Source: Odobenus rosmarus divergens
Taxonomy: Eukaryota; Chordata; Mammalia; Carnivora; Odobenidae
Assembly (NCBI RefSeq): GCF_000321225.1
Contig: NW_004450380.1
Coordinates: forward strand, 730,068 to 794,067
Length of the DNA: 64,000 nt
Reading direction: 5' to 3'
A program made the translations under genes and the position numbers. The notes beneath the pieces were generated by a model. The model worked only from the letters and a program-made list of their open reading frames with translations. It had not been told where the DNA came from and searched no databases. Below, piece after piece: positions 1 through 11,667 of this stretch; the first letter of the stretch is position 1, and each line of letters opens with the position of its first letter.

Positions 1-13
1 TACAATCTAACAG

Positions 14-130
14 GTGTGCGGGGAAATGCGCTATCAGTTGAATCAAACCAAAATGGAGAAGGATGAGGCAGAGAAGGAACACAGAGGGTACAGAACCAAA
101 ACTAAAAGGGATCTTGAAATTAAAGATGAG
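14..130 (+). CDS. SDCCAG8: SDCCAG8 internal coding exon (about human residues 453-491)
   Basis: Internal exon of 117 nt (39 codons, phase 0 at both ends). It follows the acceptor AG at 12-13 and ends at a strong donor, GAG|gtaaga, at 131. The reading begins VCGEMRYQLN and ends RDLEIKDE. It matches the remembered human SDCCAG8 protein over its full length with about seven substitutions and no gap. SDCCAG8 is a coiled-coil protein of centrosomes, centriolar satellites and the ciliary transition zone. Its loss causes nephronophthisis-related ciliopathy (Senior-Loken/Bardet-Biedl type). The peptide is Lys/Glu-rich with heptad-like spacing, as expected for the long C-terminal coiled coil. Two differences stand out: glycine (GGG at 86-88) where human has Glu477, and a last codon GAG (128-130) where human has CAG (Gln491). 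The human frameshift site E474 corresponds to the GAA at 77-79. By literature numbering this is probably human exon 12; the number is not certain. Confidence 0.93.
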
Positions 131-1938
131 GTAAGAGATGACAAGTGTAACTACAACGATTAAAGACATAATTAAACATGTAAGTTATTTATTTCTATTA
201 TATTGCTTCTAACTAATGGAACAATCCAGTTTGTACCATTAAAAGAATTTCATTTGTAGTTGCCTAAAATTATCACCTTTCACATGAAATGGTGAGAATA
301 CAACTGCCTGCATATAAAATCCCAATCTGACAGGTCATAAATATACATTTGGATATGTGTATCTATTACTTACAAAAGTAAAAAAAAAAAAAAATGTTCT
401 AATGCACAGTTTGAACCTAAAATATACGTACATAAAGTTCTTGAAAGATGCCAACTTGAATCCAATTTTAAGTGAAAAAGTTTAAAATTTGTAAGATGAG
501 ATGAGTTGATATGTAAATATGTCAATCAAATTGATTGTTGGCAGAGCGAAACCAGTTTTAACTAAGATAACCATGAATACGTTTGCTCAAGAAGCCTTAA
601 ATACAGGGAAATTAGAAATGTCAGGGGAAAATGCTGCTTACTTCCATTTCAGTTGAACAGATGTTTTATGTTATATCTTTGTTGAGATCATGTAGATACT
701 CCAATTTTAATTGACGACATGGATAAAGTTTTGAGAGAGGCAGTTCTAATAGACTCATTTTGGGTTTTCTATATTTGTGTTACAGTACAGAACATCGAAG
801 GCTTTCATTCTTTATATTCAATGGAAGTACATTGATAAATCTATTCAATTAAAATGAGTTCTCAGTGTCAGTATTTTTAAAAAATCACCAAAATTTAAAA
901 GTAGGTAAACTTAAAAGTAATTTTTTTCAAATATATTTCTAATTCATAGTTTTTTATTGTACTTTCCAGCATCTTTTCCCTTTCAACCCAGTCAACTTTC
1001 TATGCAGATGATGTGAATAGATGATAGGGGAGTATTAAAAATGAAAGTGAATATGAAATTTAGTACTTGAAAAAGTTTTCCAAGTCATGGCTGAAATCCC
1101 TGGCACTAAATTAACATGTGAACAACCAGAATCAGATTTTGCTTTTGTACCACTATATTCAGAGTGTTATGAGTTTTAATTTTCAGAATTTTCATTATTA
1201 ATGTGTACAGATAATGAAACTATTTTATTGCATCCAGTTGGGGGCGTGCCTGATAGTGGAATTGAAAATCTTCCATCAGCAACCCAAGGTCTAGCACTAC
1301 CAAACCAAACAGAACTTTCCTTTCCTTTCCTGATATATTATGATTTTTTTTTTTTAAAGGGTATCATCTTGGTATGCTCGCTAGCATTGTTAAATACTTT
1401 TGTATTATTCTATAGCACCTGCCCAACATAACAACTTGGACTAATTAGAAAAAAAATAAGAGTGTCTGAGTTATTAAAATTACAGGATAATGTTCTAGGG
1501 AGACAAAACACTGTCGGAATAGTAAGATCACCATATCACTTGTAAATGAATAACGTGTAGAAGTATTTGTAATATTTGTCTTTCAGAGCTCTAGCTTGTT
1601 GCAATTAACCAGCAATGATGTGGAGGCCAAAGTGGCAGGATTTTAAAAGGAGCCATTTTCATTTGTAAACATTTCCTGCTTACTAGTCAAACATTAGCAG
1701 TTTTCATAATGATTTCTAGTGTTGTTTTTAGATAAAGATGTGCCTTCTTAGGAGGTCAGAGGGTTAGGAATAAAACCTTGGAATGGTTACAAGGTGTTTG
1801 TGATGGGATGTGCTTGTTATCATTTTCTCTGGGACAGAATGTGAGGACATCTTATAGGTACTCTTTGTAACTATTTTGTATTGAGCAGACAGTTTCAGAA
1901 AGGAAAGTGGTGGTGTCTCATTCCGTGGATCTGGAGGA

Positions 1939-2019
1939 GCAAAGCAGCAATTGTTCTTTGGTCTTTCAGCCATGACCTGACCTTCTGTCTGGAAGACCAA
2001 AGAGCTACTTTGCTTGGCC
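1939..2019 (+). ncRNA. MIR4677: MIR4677 precursor hairpin (intronic microRNA)
   Basis: An 81 nt hairpin in the sense strand of the SDCCAG8 intron, 1.8 kb after the upstream exon. The 5p arm at 1951-1972 (starting ttgttctttggtctttcagc) matches the remembered human miR-4677-5p at all 22 positions. The 3p arm at 1988-2009 (starting tctggaagaccaaagagc) differs from human miR-4677-3p at three bases. The fold: gcaaag (1939-1944) pairs with ctttgc (2008-2013), and 1953-1967 pairs without interruption with 1991-2005 using two G-U wobbles. The terminal loop lies between 1968 and 1990. Human MIR4677 also sits in an SDCCAG8 intron, so position and sequence agree. It should be processed by Drosha/Dicer from the host transcript; no separate promoter is visible. 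The overlapping open frames on both strands here reflect the hairpin, not protein. The human sequence is recalled, not searched. Confidence 0.87.
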
Positions 2020-2634
2020 ACCATCTGCACTCAAGAGAGAAATTTACATTCAACTTTTTAAAAGCTGTGCATGTTGAGCATTTATCGGAAATACTTATAA
2101 TAACAGGAAGTGTATGTAACTTTTTAAAGTGTCCCACATCATGCAATTCAGCATAACAAGAAGGCCATCTCCCGGTTTACAGACAAAGCGTTCCTTGTAA
2201 TATAGTCATTTTGTTCATATTTTTGTTAATCTGGCCTTGATACATTTTTAAAGTAGGTGGGAAACTGTGAGATTGGAATGTGGTCAGAACAAGAGCTTTT
2301 TTGATGTATATAAAACAGGGCAAATGGTTGACCACCAAAATCATTTTCTTTGTGACCTTGACTCTGGCATAATTAGAAGGAAGGGTTAGGGGAGGAACAA
2401 TAGCAATCTCTTCCTCCCACTTTCTCCTTTTCTTTTTTATATTGTGTCAGGAGCCCATGGGCGGATTATCCTTCCCATCAACTCCTTTGTATCTCTTCAG
2501 CATAGAGCGCTCCTGCCAGCCTGAGGGGAAAAAAAGACATTTGGTATGGAGGAGAATGAAAAATCTGTGCCCTAGTTTTTATTTGAAATTTTTTTGTAGG
2601 CAACAGGTACACACACACACACGCACAGAGTCCA

Positions 2635-3040
2635 TTATGGGAATTGAAAAACATAAAAAGAATGCTATAATGAATTCCCACACATGCATCACCTAGGTTC
2701 ATCATTTTGCCAGTCCTGTTCTATCTGATGTTTTTTCTCTCCTCCTTCATCATCTTTGTCACTGTTTCTTCATCTTCTCTTCCACATCCTCTGCGTCTGT
2801 CTCCCTCTTCTGTTGCTCCTTTTGCTGAAGTATTTGAGGCAGATCTCAGACACGATGTTATTTCACCAATGAATCCCTCAGCCTGAGTCTATGAAGGATT
2901 TTTCTTTGGACTCACTGTGTCATCATCACACCTGACAGTACTAACAGATTAATATCTTGTAGTGCCCAGCCCATACCCACACTTCTCTGACCGTCTCCGC
3001 AATGTCTGTTTCACAGTTGGTTTATTCAAACAAGACACAC
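2635..3040 (-). repeat. Ancient L1-like 3' UTR remnant
   Basis: The stretch with 'catcacctaggttcatcat', 'gaggcagatctcagacac' and 'tttcacagttggtttattca' resembles the antisense 3' UTR of an old mammalian L1M element. It is strongly diverged and its limits are approximate. A short CA tract (2610-2626) lies just before it. Confidence 0.35.
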
Positions 3041-3562
3041 GGTATGTTTTTGTATGTCCGAATGTTAAGGCTTTATCTTCTTTAATAGGGAATAAAGGGA
3101 AATCTTAGCAAAATTTTGACTTTATCTGTTGTTGTCTTATTAAATGTCATACATATGTTTCGACTGTGCTTTATATAAGGTGTCTCATCATCATTCTAAA
3201 GAAATATGAATTCATGCTACAGCAACTACATGAGGGAAGTGACCCCCATGCAGCAACCCCAATCATCATATCCCTTTAGAGTCTGAAACCTACAATTCGT
3301 AATTAATCAGCCTTACATTTAAGGTCGGGGAATGCTGCAAGAAGCTCTGTTATTACCCTGGCATCAAGGTTAGCTTACAAAGGATGCATAAGTGGAATTT
3401 TCCTTGCCACCTTCCGTTCTAGTAGATGAATCTCAGAAGGTGATTCTTTAGAGCTCAGAGGGTTGATCGGGGCATGTGTAAAAGGAAAATGCAGGGGCCT
3501 GTGTCCAAAATGCAGGAAAAAAGTGATGCAGAGGTATTACAATATAAAATATTGTCCTTTTA

Positions 3563-3630
3563 TAGTCTCTCTTCCCCCCCTTCTCCCCCTCCCCCTTCTC
3601 CCTCTCTCTCCCTCTCTCCCTCTTGTGCAG
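3563..3630 (+). repeat. Polypyrimidine (CT-rich) tract ending in cag
   Basis: About 65 bases of almost pure C/T ending tgtgcag at 3624-3630. On the transcribed sense strand it looks like a strong 3' splice acceptor. A possible donor, cagag|gtgaca, follows at 3816. The exon this would define (3631-3815) carries a stop in the phase entering from the upstream exon. It is therefore a decoy or poison exon at most. Confidence 0.6.
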
Positions 3631-3639
3631 TTACAGTGT

Positions 3640-4341
3640 CCTGTATTTGCCATTTCACTTCGGCCTCTGTCCTGCGCAGGCATACTCATGGGGGTGCAGG
3701 CATAGTGGTACCTGGATCAGGATGAGCAGAGACTCCACGTTGGGTCTACTGAGTGTGCAGCAGTGATAGCCGTTGGAGGCAGGGATGTTCCCCTCTGTGT
3801 CCTGGGATGTCAGAGGTGACACACTCCACCTAATCTTCCCCAGGCTCACATCCCGGCTCCTGCCAGAGGCAGAGAGCCACAGCAGAACACAGCCCTGCTC
3901 CCACCCTCCCCCTGCCATGACCTGGTTCCACCCAAGGCAGAGGGCAGCCAGATCCCCAAGTGTGGGCCAGAGAGGAAGCTGCAGGGGACAGGTGTCTGAG
4001 TCCCACCTCGGGGCTGCTGGGGGGGCAGTGAAGAGAAGACCACAGATATGAGCGGGGGTTCCACCATCCCATCAGACTTCTCTGACAGAACACCAGTGCC
4101 AATGTATAATCAGTCATTACAGACTTCAAGATGTCGAGCACAGAGCATTAAACAGCGAAGCTCAGCACCCTTCTAAACATGGGGCCCTGTAGGACTGCCC
4201 CGGCCACACGCCCACGACACTGCCAAGGCCGTGGGGGAAGGCAGGTGGAGGTTTGGTGTGCAGCTGCAAGGAGATACACACCCACTTAAGCCCGCAGACG
4301 TGCTCGAGTGTCTAACACGCCCATGTGCCCCGCACCCGTAA
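3640..4341. other. GC-rich block, unassigned
   Basis: About 700 bp clearly richer in G+C than the flanking intron, with scattered CpGs, open frames of 60-100 codons on both strands and no recognised protein motif. Part of it (about 4055-4200) has the feel of an old interspersed repeat, but no family could be named. No ATG/Kozak, splice or codon evidence makes a gene convincing. Confidence 0.4.
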
Positions 4342-4566
4342 CAGAGGGCTGACCAACTGCCCCTCATGGGCCGGTCTGACCCACTGCCTCTTCTTCCAGA
4401 TGGAGTCATGTCAGAACCCAGCCGCGTCTGTTCGTTCACGGATTGTCAATGGCTGCTTTCCGCGGCACAGGCAGAGTCGAGCTGTGGCAGAGACCCCATC
4501 CCCATAGCCCACAAAGACTACAAGATTTATTCTCTGAGCCTTTGTACAAGAAGTTTGCCACCCCCT
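4342..4566 (-). mobile_element. Ancient non-autonomous hAT-type DNA transposon remnant
   Basis: The features are 'gggccggtctgaccc', 'ttcgttcacggattgtcaat', 'ggctgctttccgcggcac' and the end 'aagtttgccaccccctg'. They match the widespread mammalian hAT element whose termini read caggggtcggcaaact. Terminal inverted repeats are still visible (cagagggctgaccaact / agtttgccaccccctg type). No clear 8 bp target duplication remains. The exact family name is uncertain. Confidence 0.6.
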
Positions 4567-4810
4567 GCCCTGGGTATAGAGATAGAAGTGGATGGCTTAA
4601 GTTTCTCGTGCCTTACTAAAAGGTGGAGCTCTTTGAGTTTGAAGACTCATCAATCTTAGGTGATAACTTAATGGTTTTGGAGTATTTTGCAGTATGGCAC
4701 ATGGCCTCATCCCTGGTCTGTCAGTCATCACTCATTGCCAAGTGAGTGTGGAGCTGGTTAGAATGTCATTATCTTAGTAGTGGCCTGTGACTTAATAATG
4801 GCTTAGATGA

Positions 4811-4997
4811 AAGAGGTGCCTGGGGGGCTCAGTTGGCTAAGCATCTGCCTTCAGCTCAGGTCATGATCCCAGAATCCTGGGATCGAGCCCCATGTTGGGC
4901 TCCCTGCTCGGCGGGGAGTCTGCTCTTCCCCCCTGCTCATGCTCCCTTGCTCTCTCTGTCTCTCTCTCAAATAAATAAATAAATAATCTTTAAAAAA
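4811..4997 (+). mobile_element. CAN-SINE (tRNA-Lys-derived)
   Basis: Head 'ggtgcctggggggctcag', B-box region 'gggatcgagcccc', CT-rich body, and an aaataaataaataaat then A-rich tail. It is flanked by the 17 bp target duplication aataatgg(c/t)ttagatga at 4794-4810 and 4998-5014 (one mismatch), so both ends are exact. Confidence 0.95.
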
Positions 4998-6140
4998 AAT
5001 AATGGTTTAGATGAGAGTGTAAATATAAATATAAAACTTATTTTGCAGTAGTTTCTTTTAGGTTGGTAAATTTTTTTTCAAGAGACAAGAAGACTTTTTT
5101 TTTTTTAAACCAGCATTGCGTGTGTTATAACTTTGGAATTGTGACTACAATTGAGCAGGAAGCATTGAGGTTCAGTATTCCTTGATCAAAGCAAATATTT
5201 TAGGGTAGGGCACGTATGAGAAAAAAGAAGTAGATCAGAAGATTTTGGCTAGAAAAATTAGGGCAAGAAAGAATTGGAGCTTCTGTCTACAGCAGTGGGA
5301 GTCAACACTTTGGTACTGACGTTACACGTGGACTGTGTCAACACAGGAATTATTTCTGAAGTTCAGATGAATTAATGAGATTGTTGGAAGAAGCACATCT
5401 ATTTTGTTTGGGTTTGTGTAAAGATGAGAGGAAGCCTTGCAAGTCCTAAAAGGAGGGCCTACTTAAGGCCAGAGAAACTAAAGCAGTAAAGAAAAGTTGA
5501 AAAGTTTTAACTTTTAAACACCTGCTCTTGATCCTCAGTACGGAAGGAATAAGAACAAAGCAGTTTAATCACAGCCACTGGAAATCACAATAGCCTGAAA
5601 GAAGAACTTTCTGACAGTGAGAAGATTGAAGGAGATCGCAGCAACAGGCCATGGAACTTTCTTCCCTAAAATTGCTAGTTTCAAACAAAAACGGCAGGAT
5701 GCCAAAGGCCCAGCTCACGGACTTCCAAGGTCCACCGTCTCTCCTGGACTGGAGGCATCCTCAGACTATCTCACTCTGCTAAAGTGGCTAGTAGAGGCAT
5801 TCGTCTTTTCTACTTGTAATTTAGCCCCTACACATTAAAGCGAAGTCCTCCTCAGCTCTGTTCTCTGCTTTGTGTCTGTAATTCCATGTACCCCTGTCAG
5901 AAGGCTTTGGGGGAATCTATTGAGATAATGGATAGCTTCTGGAGAGCCAGACTTGAGAGACTTTTCAACTACCACCTGCAGTCTCACTTCTGCCACTAAA
6001 AACTGACTGGGAGAGGGGCCACTTGGGCATGCCGTTAGCACGTGTAATCACTCGGTCCTGGTGATGACAGAGTGGCTCTCCGCTGTTCTTCACACCCTCC
6101 TCCACTGCTGGAGGCTTAGCACATCCTCCTCCCTGCTCCT

Positions 6141-6222
6141 CGCTCGGGGAGCAGCCGCGCGTGCGCGAGGCCCCGCCTACCCAGACTGGGGGCGGAGGCC
6201 CCGGGGCGGGGGGCGGGTAGCT
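6141..6222. promoter_or_regulatory. CpG-dense patch with Sp1- and NRF1-like motifs
   Basis: Twelve CpGs fall between 6141 and 6215 in an intron otherwise nearly free of CpG. It contains ccgcgcgtgcgcgagg (6155-6170), one base from the NRF1 core gcgcatgcgc, plus ccccgcc and ggggcgggg GC boxes. The downstream flank (6230-6330, 'tgccctgagggagtttata') belongs to an old interspersed repeat. It could be a tiny unmethylated regulatory element or an alternative start site. There is no TATA box and no credible exon next to it, so its function is open. Confidence 0.4.
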
Positions 6223-6725
6223 GGAAGACCAAGGTCCTGCCCTGAGGGAGTTTATATTCTAGCCGAGGAGACAGGGTACACATTTGAACATGCCTACAAA
6301 ATACTTACAAAGCAGCATATCGACAAGTGCAAATTAATGTAGTGTGAAGTTCATGCTGGCTCCAGCCCATGAGAGTCGGAATCTGGTTCCATGTGTGTGA
6401 TGCAATAAAGATTTTTTTTTTTTTTAATAGCATCTTCCCTAAGTATGCCCTGAAGCATTGTTCAGATAAATTTGTGTTCTTATCACAGCCTAACCAAGAA
6501 TTCTGAGCAAATTCTTCAGCCTGGCGTGTGTCTAATAAATCAGCCTCTTTTGTTCTTGCACTGCACGATGCTTGAATGGGACAAATGGGATTATGTAAAT
6601 AAAAATATCTTGGTTTAATAAAAGATTATTGAACTTCTCATTTTTCTCAAACACCAGGCAAAGTTAATTTCTTCATTTTAAACCATAATCATGTCAGTAA
6701 AGTCACAAAATTAGCAGTAAAAAAG

Positions 6726-6741
6726 TTTCTTTCTTTCTTTC

Positions 6742-6805
<64 letters not shown>
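6726..6805 (+). repeat. (TTTC)n microsatellite
   Basis: About 80 bp of tetranucleotide TTTC with one interruption near 6742. It is probably length-polymorphic. Confidence 0.95.
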
Positions 6806-7283
6806 AAAGGAGCAGTTTCAAATCGACCCAGTGAATAATACCAAGTTGGACATTGTTGGGGCATTTAGCATTTAGTAACTTAATGATTTGGGCAGAGGTT
6901 TTAGGTAGCAATTCATGTATCATCATTCATGAAAGCACAGTAGAAATTCAAATTCTCAAAAAAGAGTCATTCAAGTCTCCAAGAAAGATGGTAATGCTAT
7001 TCACCATAATGATGTATTTTTAAAAAATCAAATGTGTAAGCAGAAACAATATATCTGAAGATAGCAATTTCGGGCAATTTAGAGAGAAGGGCACAAATAG
7101 GACATAAAGCAAGCCCACTTAGAAAGCATATACCTTATGGGGTAAACATTTAGAAAGAAACGTTTGTCTTTGGATAGGAATATAAAATTGTAAACTGAAC
7201 TCAAGCAATTTTTGCTATATTCAGTTTCACTGGATCCATGTTTTGGTCCTTAAAAAAACTTTTTGCATACTTCTTTTGACTTT

Positions 7284-7480
7284 TTTTTTTTTTTAAGATT
7301 TTATTTATTTATTTGACAGAGAGAGACACAGTGAGAGAGGGAACACAAGCAGGGGGAGTGGGAGAGGGAGAAGCAGGCTTCCCGCAGAGCAAGGAGCCGG
7401 ATGCGGGGCTCGATCCCAGGACCCTGGGATCATGACCTGAGCCGAAGGCAGATGCTTCACGACTGAGCCACCCAGGCGCC
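7284..7480 (-). mobile_element. CAN-SINE, minus strand
   Basis: T-rich tail first, then 'gattttatttatttatttga', then 'ggctcgatcccaggaccc' and the head 'gagccacccaggcgccc'. The 14 bp target duplication cttc(t/c)tttgacttt lies at 7270-7283 and 7481-7494. The body (antisense of cctctcccactccccctgct) is the same subtype as the elements at 9298 and 59887. Confidence 0.95.
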
Positions 7481-7734
7481 CTTCCTTTGACTTTAAACGT
7501 TGGACTCACAGACCTACCTGCCACTCTTCCGGAGCATCTTCTTGGGTACCAACTTTGTGATTGTGGTAGCTACCAGGTGGTCCACGGCTCCTTGTGTGTC
7601 CACGTGTGCCAGCAAGCTGGAAAGCACCAGACAGAGGACAGCTCCATGTGCTTTTTTTTTTTTTACAGTCCAGAAATATTAGTACTGATATCCAGTATAA
7701 ATATTACTAATTACTACAGATGTATACATTTTAA

Positions 7735-7990
7735 AACAATATTTATTATATGAACATAAGCACATGCACAGAAGCCAATAATTCCATCACCCAATAGAGC
7801 AAATTGTTTTCATTTTTCTGTTTTACCTTCTACTTTTTGTCCATATGCATATATGATATTTGCAAGTAGTAAACATAGCCTAGGTATAATTTTGGTTTTT
7901 GCTTATTTCACATAATGATATCTCCAGCATTTTTATGTGTTGCTGCCTATTCTTCATAGTGATCACTTTAATAGGGCCACTTACATATAC
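7735..7990 (-). repeat. Old LINE remnant (probable)
   Basis: 'aattccatcacccaatagag', 'gtccatatgcatat' and 'gcttatttcacataatgata' recall the antisense 3' region of an old L1. It is diverged and its limits are vague. Confidence 0.3.
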
Positions 7991-9297
7991 TTTTAAAGGA
8001 AAGAATAATAAGTCAGATTTGGAATAGAACAGACACTGTTACAAATTCAGAATTTTTTGCCCTAAGCTCCACCTGTTGCTTTAATTCAACAATCATATAT
8101 TGCATGCACCATGTTGACCTAGAATGGGCTTCTGTTTTCTGTTCTTAAAGAAGGGAAAGGTGTAAGATGGGTAAGCAAATAAATACATGTCCCAGAGGTC
8201 CCAGTAACAACAATTAGCAAACTCTACAAGGGTATAGGGGTTTCGAAGAGGGACAGCTGGCTTCCTTGAAGGATGGGTAGGATGTTGCCCAGCATGGATG
8301 AGAGGAAGGCATTCTGGTTAGGAGGTCCAATGTGGCAGCTTGAGCAAAGGAATGGGGATGGCGCGGGGGTGGGGGTGGGGTTGGGATATGGGAAAGGAGG
8401 GTGCATTCAAGGAACACATGTGTCTTTTGATTCCATAGCACACTAGTGTAACTGACCTCGGTATCGCCAGTGCCGCGGCTCCGTTATTAAAGCTTGCCCA
8501 TAGAAAATGGGCTTCTTTCTATTAGGTTCAGAATCCCAGTGTGATTGCCTATTATATAACATACTGCACACCCTGCAGTCAGGCACCAAAATCATTCTGT
8601 ATTTGGGGAAAGTTTGCATAAGTTTTTCATTTCCTTTGTAGTATTTTCTATGTAATGGAATAATTTTAAGGTGTTCAAATTTCAGATGATAACAATAAAA
8701 TATCACTTTGTAAGTAACATTAGAATCAAGTAGGATTAGTGTTTAGAAATGTTTAGAAATAAAGAATTCACAGTTACCTTAATGATTTGTAGATTTCTAC
8801 GTGACTAATGATGGAGGGTAAAATACAGGGTACAGGGTCTTACTTTACCTATGGACTGTGAGTCCAAAGACTCGACTTCTTGATTTGGCTTTTTGGCTAA
8901 CTTCCTGAGTAAACATCTCAGAGTCTTACCTTCTTTCCCAGGGAAGTGAAAAGCTTGGAGAAGTGATAGCTAAGATTTTTTTTTAGCTTGAAATTCCTGT
9001 GTTTCCAGAAACATAGGAAATACTCCTCTGCCCCTCTTAATTATGAATTAAGTATTAATAAAATCTATATAAATTGCATGGAGTCTCAAGTGTCATTTCA
9101 AATTTTCCAGTTATCCACCTGATTTGATAAAGATGACATTTTACTGTCATCAATTTTAGATCATATTCTTTTCATTATGATTAATAATAGAACAATAAAA
9201 TGTCTAGCCTTTTAAACAGTTGAATTTAATTACAAGATAGACTCTAATTTGCAATAAGGATTAAAGCCCTACTCTGAATTAAGAATGAAGTTCTATT

Positions 9298-9434
9298 GGG
9301 GCACCTGGATCAAGCCCTGCATCGGTCTCCCTGCTCGGCGGGAAGCCTGCTTCTCCCTCTCCCACTCCCCCTGCTTGTGTTCCCTCTCTTTACTGTGTCT
9401 CTGTCAAATAAATAAAATCTTTAAAAAAAAAAAA
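9298..9434 (+). mobile_element. CAN-SINE with internal deletion
   Basis: The head 'ggggcacctgg' jumps straight to 'atcaagccctgcatcgg'. About 60 bp of the tRNA-like part, including most of box A, is missing. The 3' body and A tail are intact. An exact 17 bp target duplication, aagaatgaagttctatt, lies at 9281-9297 and 9435-9451. Confidence 0.93.
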
Positions 9435-10411
9435 AAGAATGAAGTTCTATTAGAAATATTTCAGGCTACAGCAAACTGTCTTAAGGAAGTATTTTAGAGG
9501 AGCAGCCAACTTTCCCCAAACCCGTGGAATTAAATATCCCCAGCCAGAGTTTCCGTGTGAACCCATGAACCGCAGGATAACAAGGGTGTTCTCCTGTTAG
9601 AGACCCGTGATTTTAATAGTTAATCCTTCCCCTTAACACTTCCACTTGGTGCTCTCAGAAGTGCAGTGATGGAATGAAATCCTGTGGTGAGAATAAGATC
9701 ATGTTCAGTTTCTGTATTTTGATTTTTTTTAGTCATCAGAATGAAAACAATTTTTTAAAAATTCTCTTAGAGGTTTCACATACCCCTGGACTATTTCCCT
9801 GGCCCTCATTGGAGTTGGTGTCAAAGACTGCCCTAGACAGAGATTCTAGATACTGCTGACTGTTAATAAATTGCAAGGTGTCTAGATTTTCCTATTGTTC
9901 TTGTTAACGGGTTGTCAAAGTAATTTAACCCTTTCTGGTGTTGACATCTGTTTTTAAGTGGATCAGCTGCAGTAACATTCCATTTTGGGGGAAAAGACAA
10001 GAAAGCAGCAGTGTCCTTACTTCTGGCCTGCCTTCTGCCCGCCCAGTGAGGAATGGAAAATTGTTTTTTGTACCAAATCTCTCTACTTACAACGGAAGTT
10101 CTGATATTCAGTCTGTCTCCGCCTCTCTCTTCATGGTAATAACTCATGCAACCAATAGCATTAGCCTGGCTTTGGAAATCATAAGTCAAGCTGTGGTTGA
10201 AAGTTCCCATTGAAGTGCAAGGGAGTGCTCCTGTCTCCTTAGAATGGCAGCTAAGGAAAAGGGGGAGGTAAAAATTTCTACAGGTATGTTAAGAAGATGG
10301 ACTAGAAAGAACTGTTCTACTTGAAAGATTGTCCCATCATTGCAAGTACCACCTTTTCTTTTGGACCTCTCTTTCATTTGCTCAGAATTTCATGCACAGA
10401 AACCTGAATTC

Positions 10412-10620
10412 CCTCAGGAGTACCTGTGTGGCTTGGTCGGTTGAGCGTCTGACACTTGGTTTTGGCTTAAGTCATGATCTCATGGATCATGGGATCGAGC
10501 CCTGTGTTGGGCTCTGTGCTCAGTGGGCAGTCTGCTTGGGATTCTCTCTCTCCCTCTGCCCCTCCTCCCCACTTGTGCTCTCTCTCTCTAAAATAAATTT
10601 TTAAAATTTTTAAAAAAGAA
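10412..10620 (+). mobile_element. CAN-SINE (older subtype)
   Basis: 'gtacctgtgtggcttggtcg' head, 'gggatcgagccctgtgttgg', 'cttgggattctctctctccc' body and an A/T-rich tail. The target duplication agaaa(c/t)ctgaattc lies at 10398-10411 and 10621-10634, with one mismatch. Confidence 0.92.
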
Positions 10621-11667
10621 AGAAATCTGAATTCACTTATACTGAGAGATAATTGTCAGATCCTAATTTGAGTTAGAAACCTTAGGGTATTGTGTTCCAG
10701 TTGTCTCTACACTTAAGTTTATTATAGAATCATAGGCCTGGGTCATCGTTTCTTTCCTAACTCACTGAAGGTCCACTATGTGTACAGTGATTGAAGCCAT
10801 AGAAGGGTTTCTATAACAAGAACCAGATATGTTTTCATCTGAAGGGGGAATTAAGACAATGGCTAAGATATCTATTTATGCCTATATTTTAAAATATAGG
10901 ATATTTATCTTTGTGTGTATCTTCGTAATATGTAATACAAGAAGTATGACTAGCTGACGATTTTTCTTGAGCAGAGCCTGAAGTCTTAAGTCTCTAAATG
11001 CTGAATTCAGGATACCTTAGACTTACCTCATCAGCCAAAAGAGAAGGGAGGAACCTAGAGCTGTCTCAGTCATATAAACAAGAAGATAAAAGATGAGTGG
11101 AGGGCAAGGGGGGGAAAAGGTGGAGGAGAAAATGAGAAAGACTGTAGAAAGCATTCTAAAGACGTTTACACAGAGAACAACTGGGCTTTTGCCTCTATAG
11201 AGTCTGCTTTCCATTAGACTCTAACTCAGAGAAGGCAAACGTGACCACAGATCCATCATTGTGTCCCATCAGTATTTTTAGGAGGGATCCATGATAATAA
11301 GATTTTTTTAAACTGTAATTGCTATTATAACCTCCTTCTCCCCACACTCCTGCCCCAAACCATTACTGGTCGTTGAGAGTAATTTGATATAGCTTGGCAT
11401 TTTTCAGAAGATGCTTTCTAATCACATAGTAATGCAATTCATGGAGGTGATTGTTTTCTTCAGTCTCTCTCCTTTCATTGGCCATGTATGAAGAATCAAA
11501 GGGAAGGCCTCAGGTCATAAGGAGCAATGGTCTGGTGGGCACTGAGAACCAGAAAGTTTGTAATGACTTGGTCTGTCCCCTTCATGTTGTAGATAATTAG
11601 ACAGCAGGTGAGGAGAGAATGATCGCCTCATTTTTAGACATTAAGTTGCTTAATTACAAAGCATGTG

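Noticed and set aside
1881..2156. Overlapping 83-91 codon frames on both strands
   Set aside because: They cover the MIR4677 hairpin; an inverted repeat makes similar open frames on both strands. There is no exon evidence.
6726..6805. Regular short-period repeat that might suggest an array with spacers
   Set aside because: It is a plain TTTC microsatellite (as is 44340-44434); there are no unique spacers, and the window is a mammalian intron.
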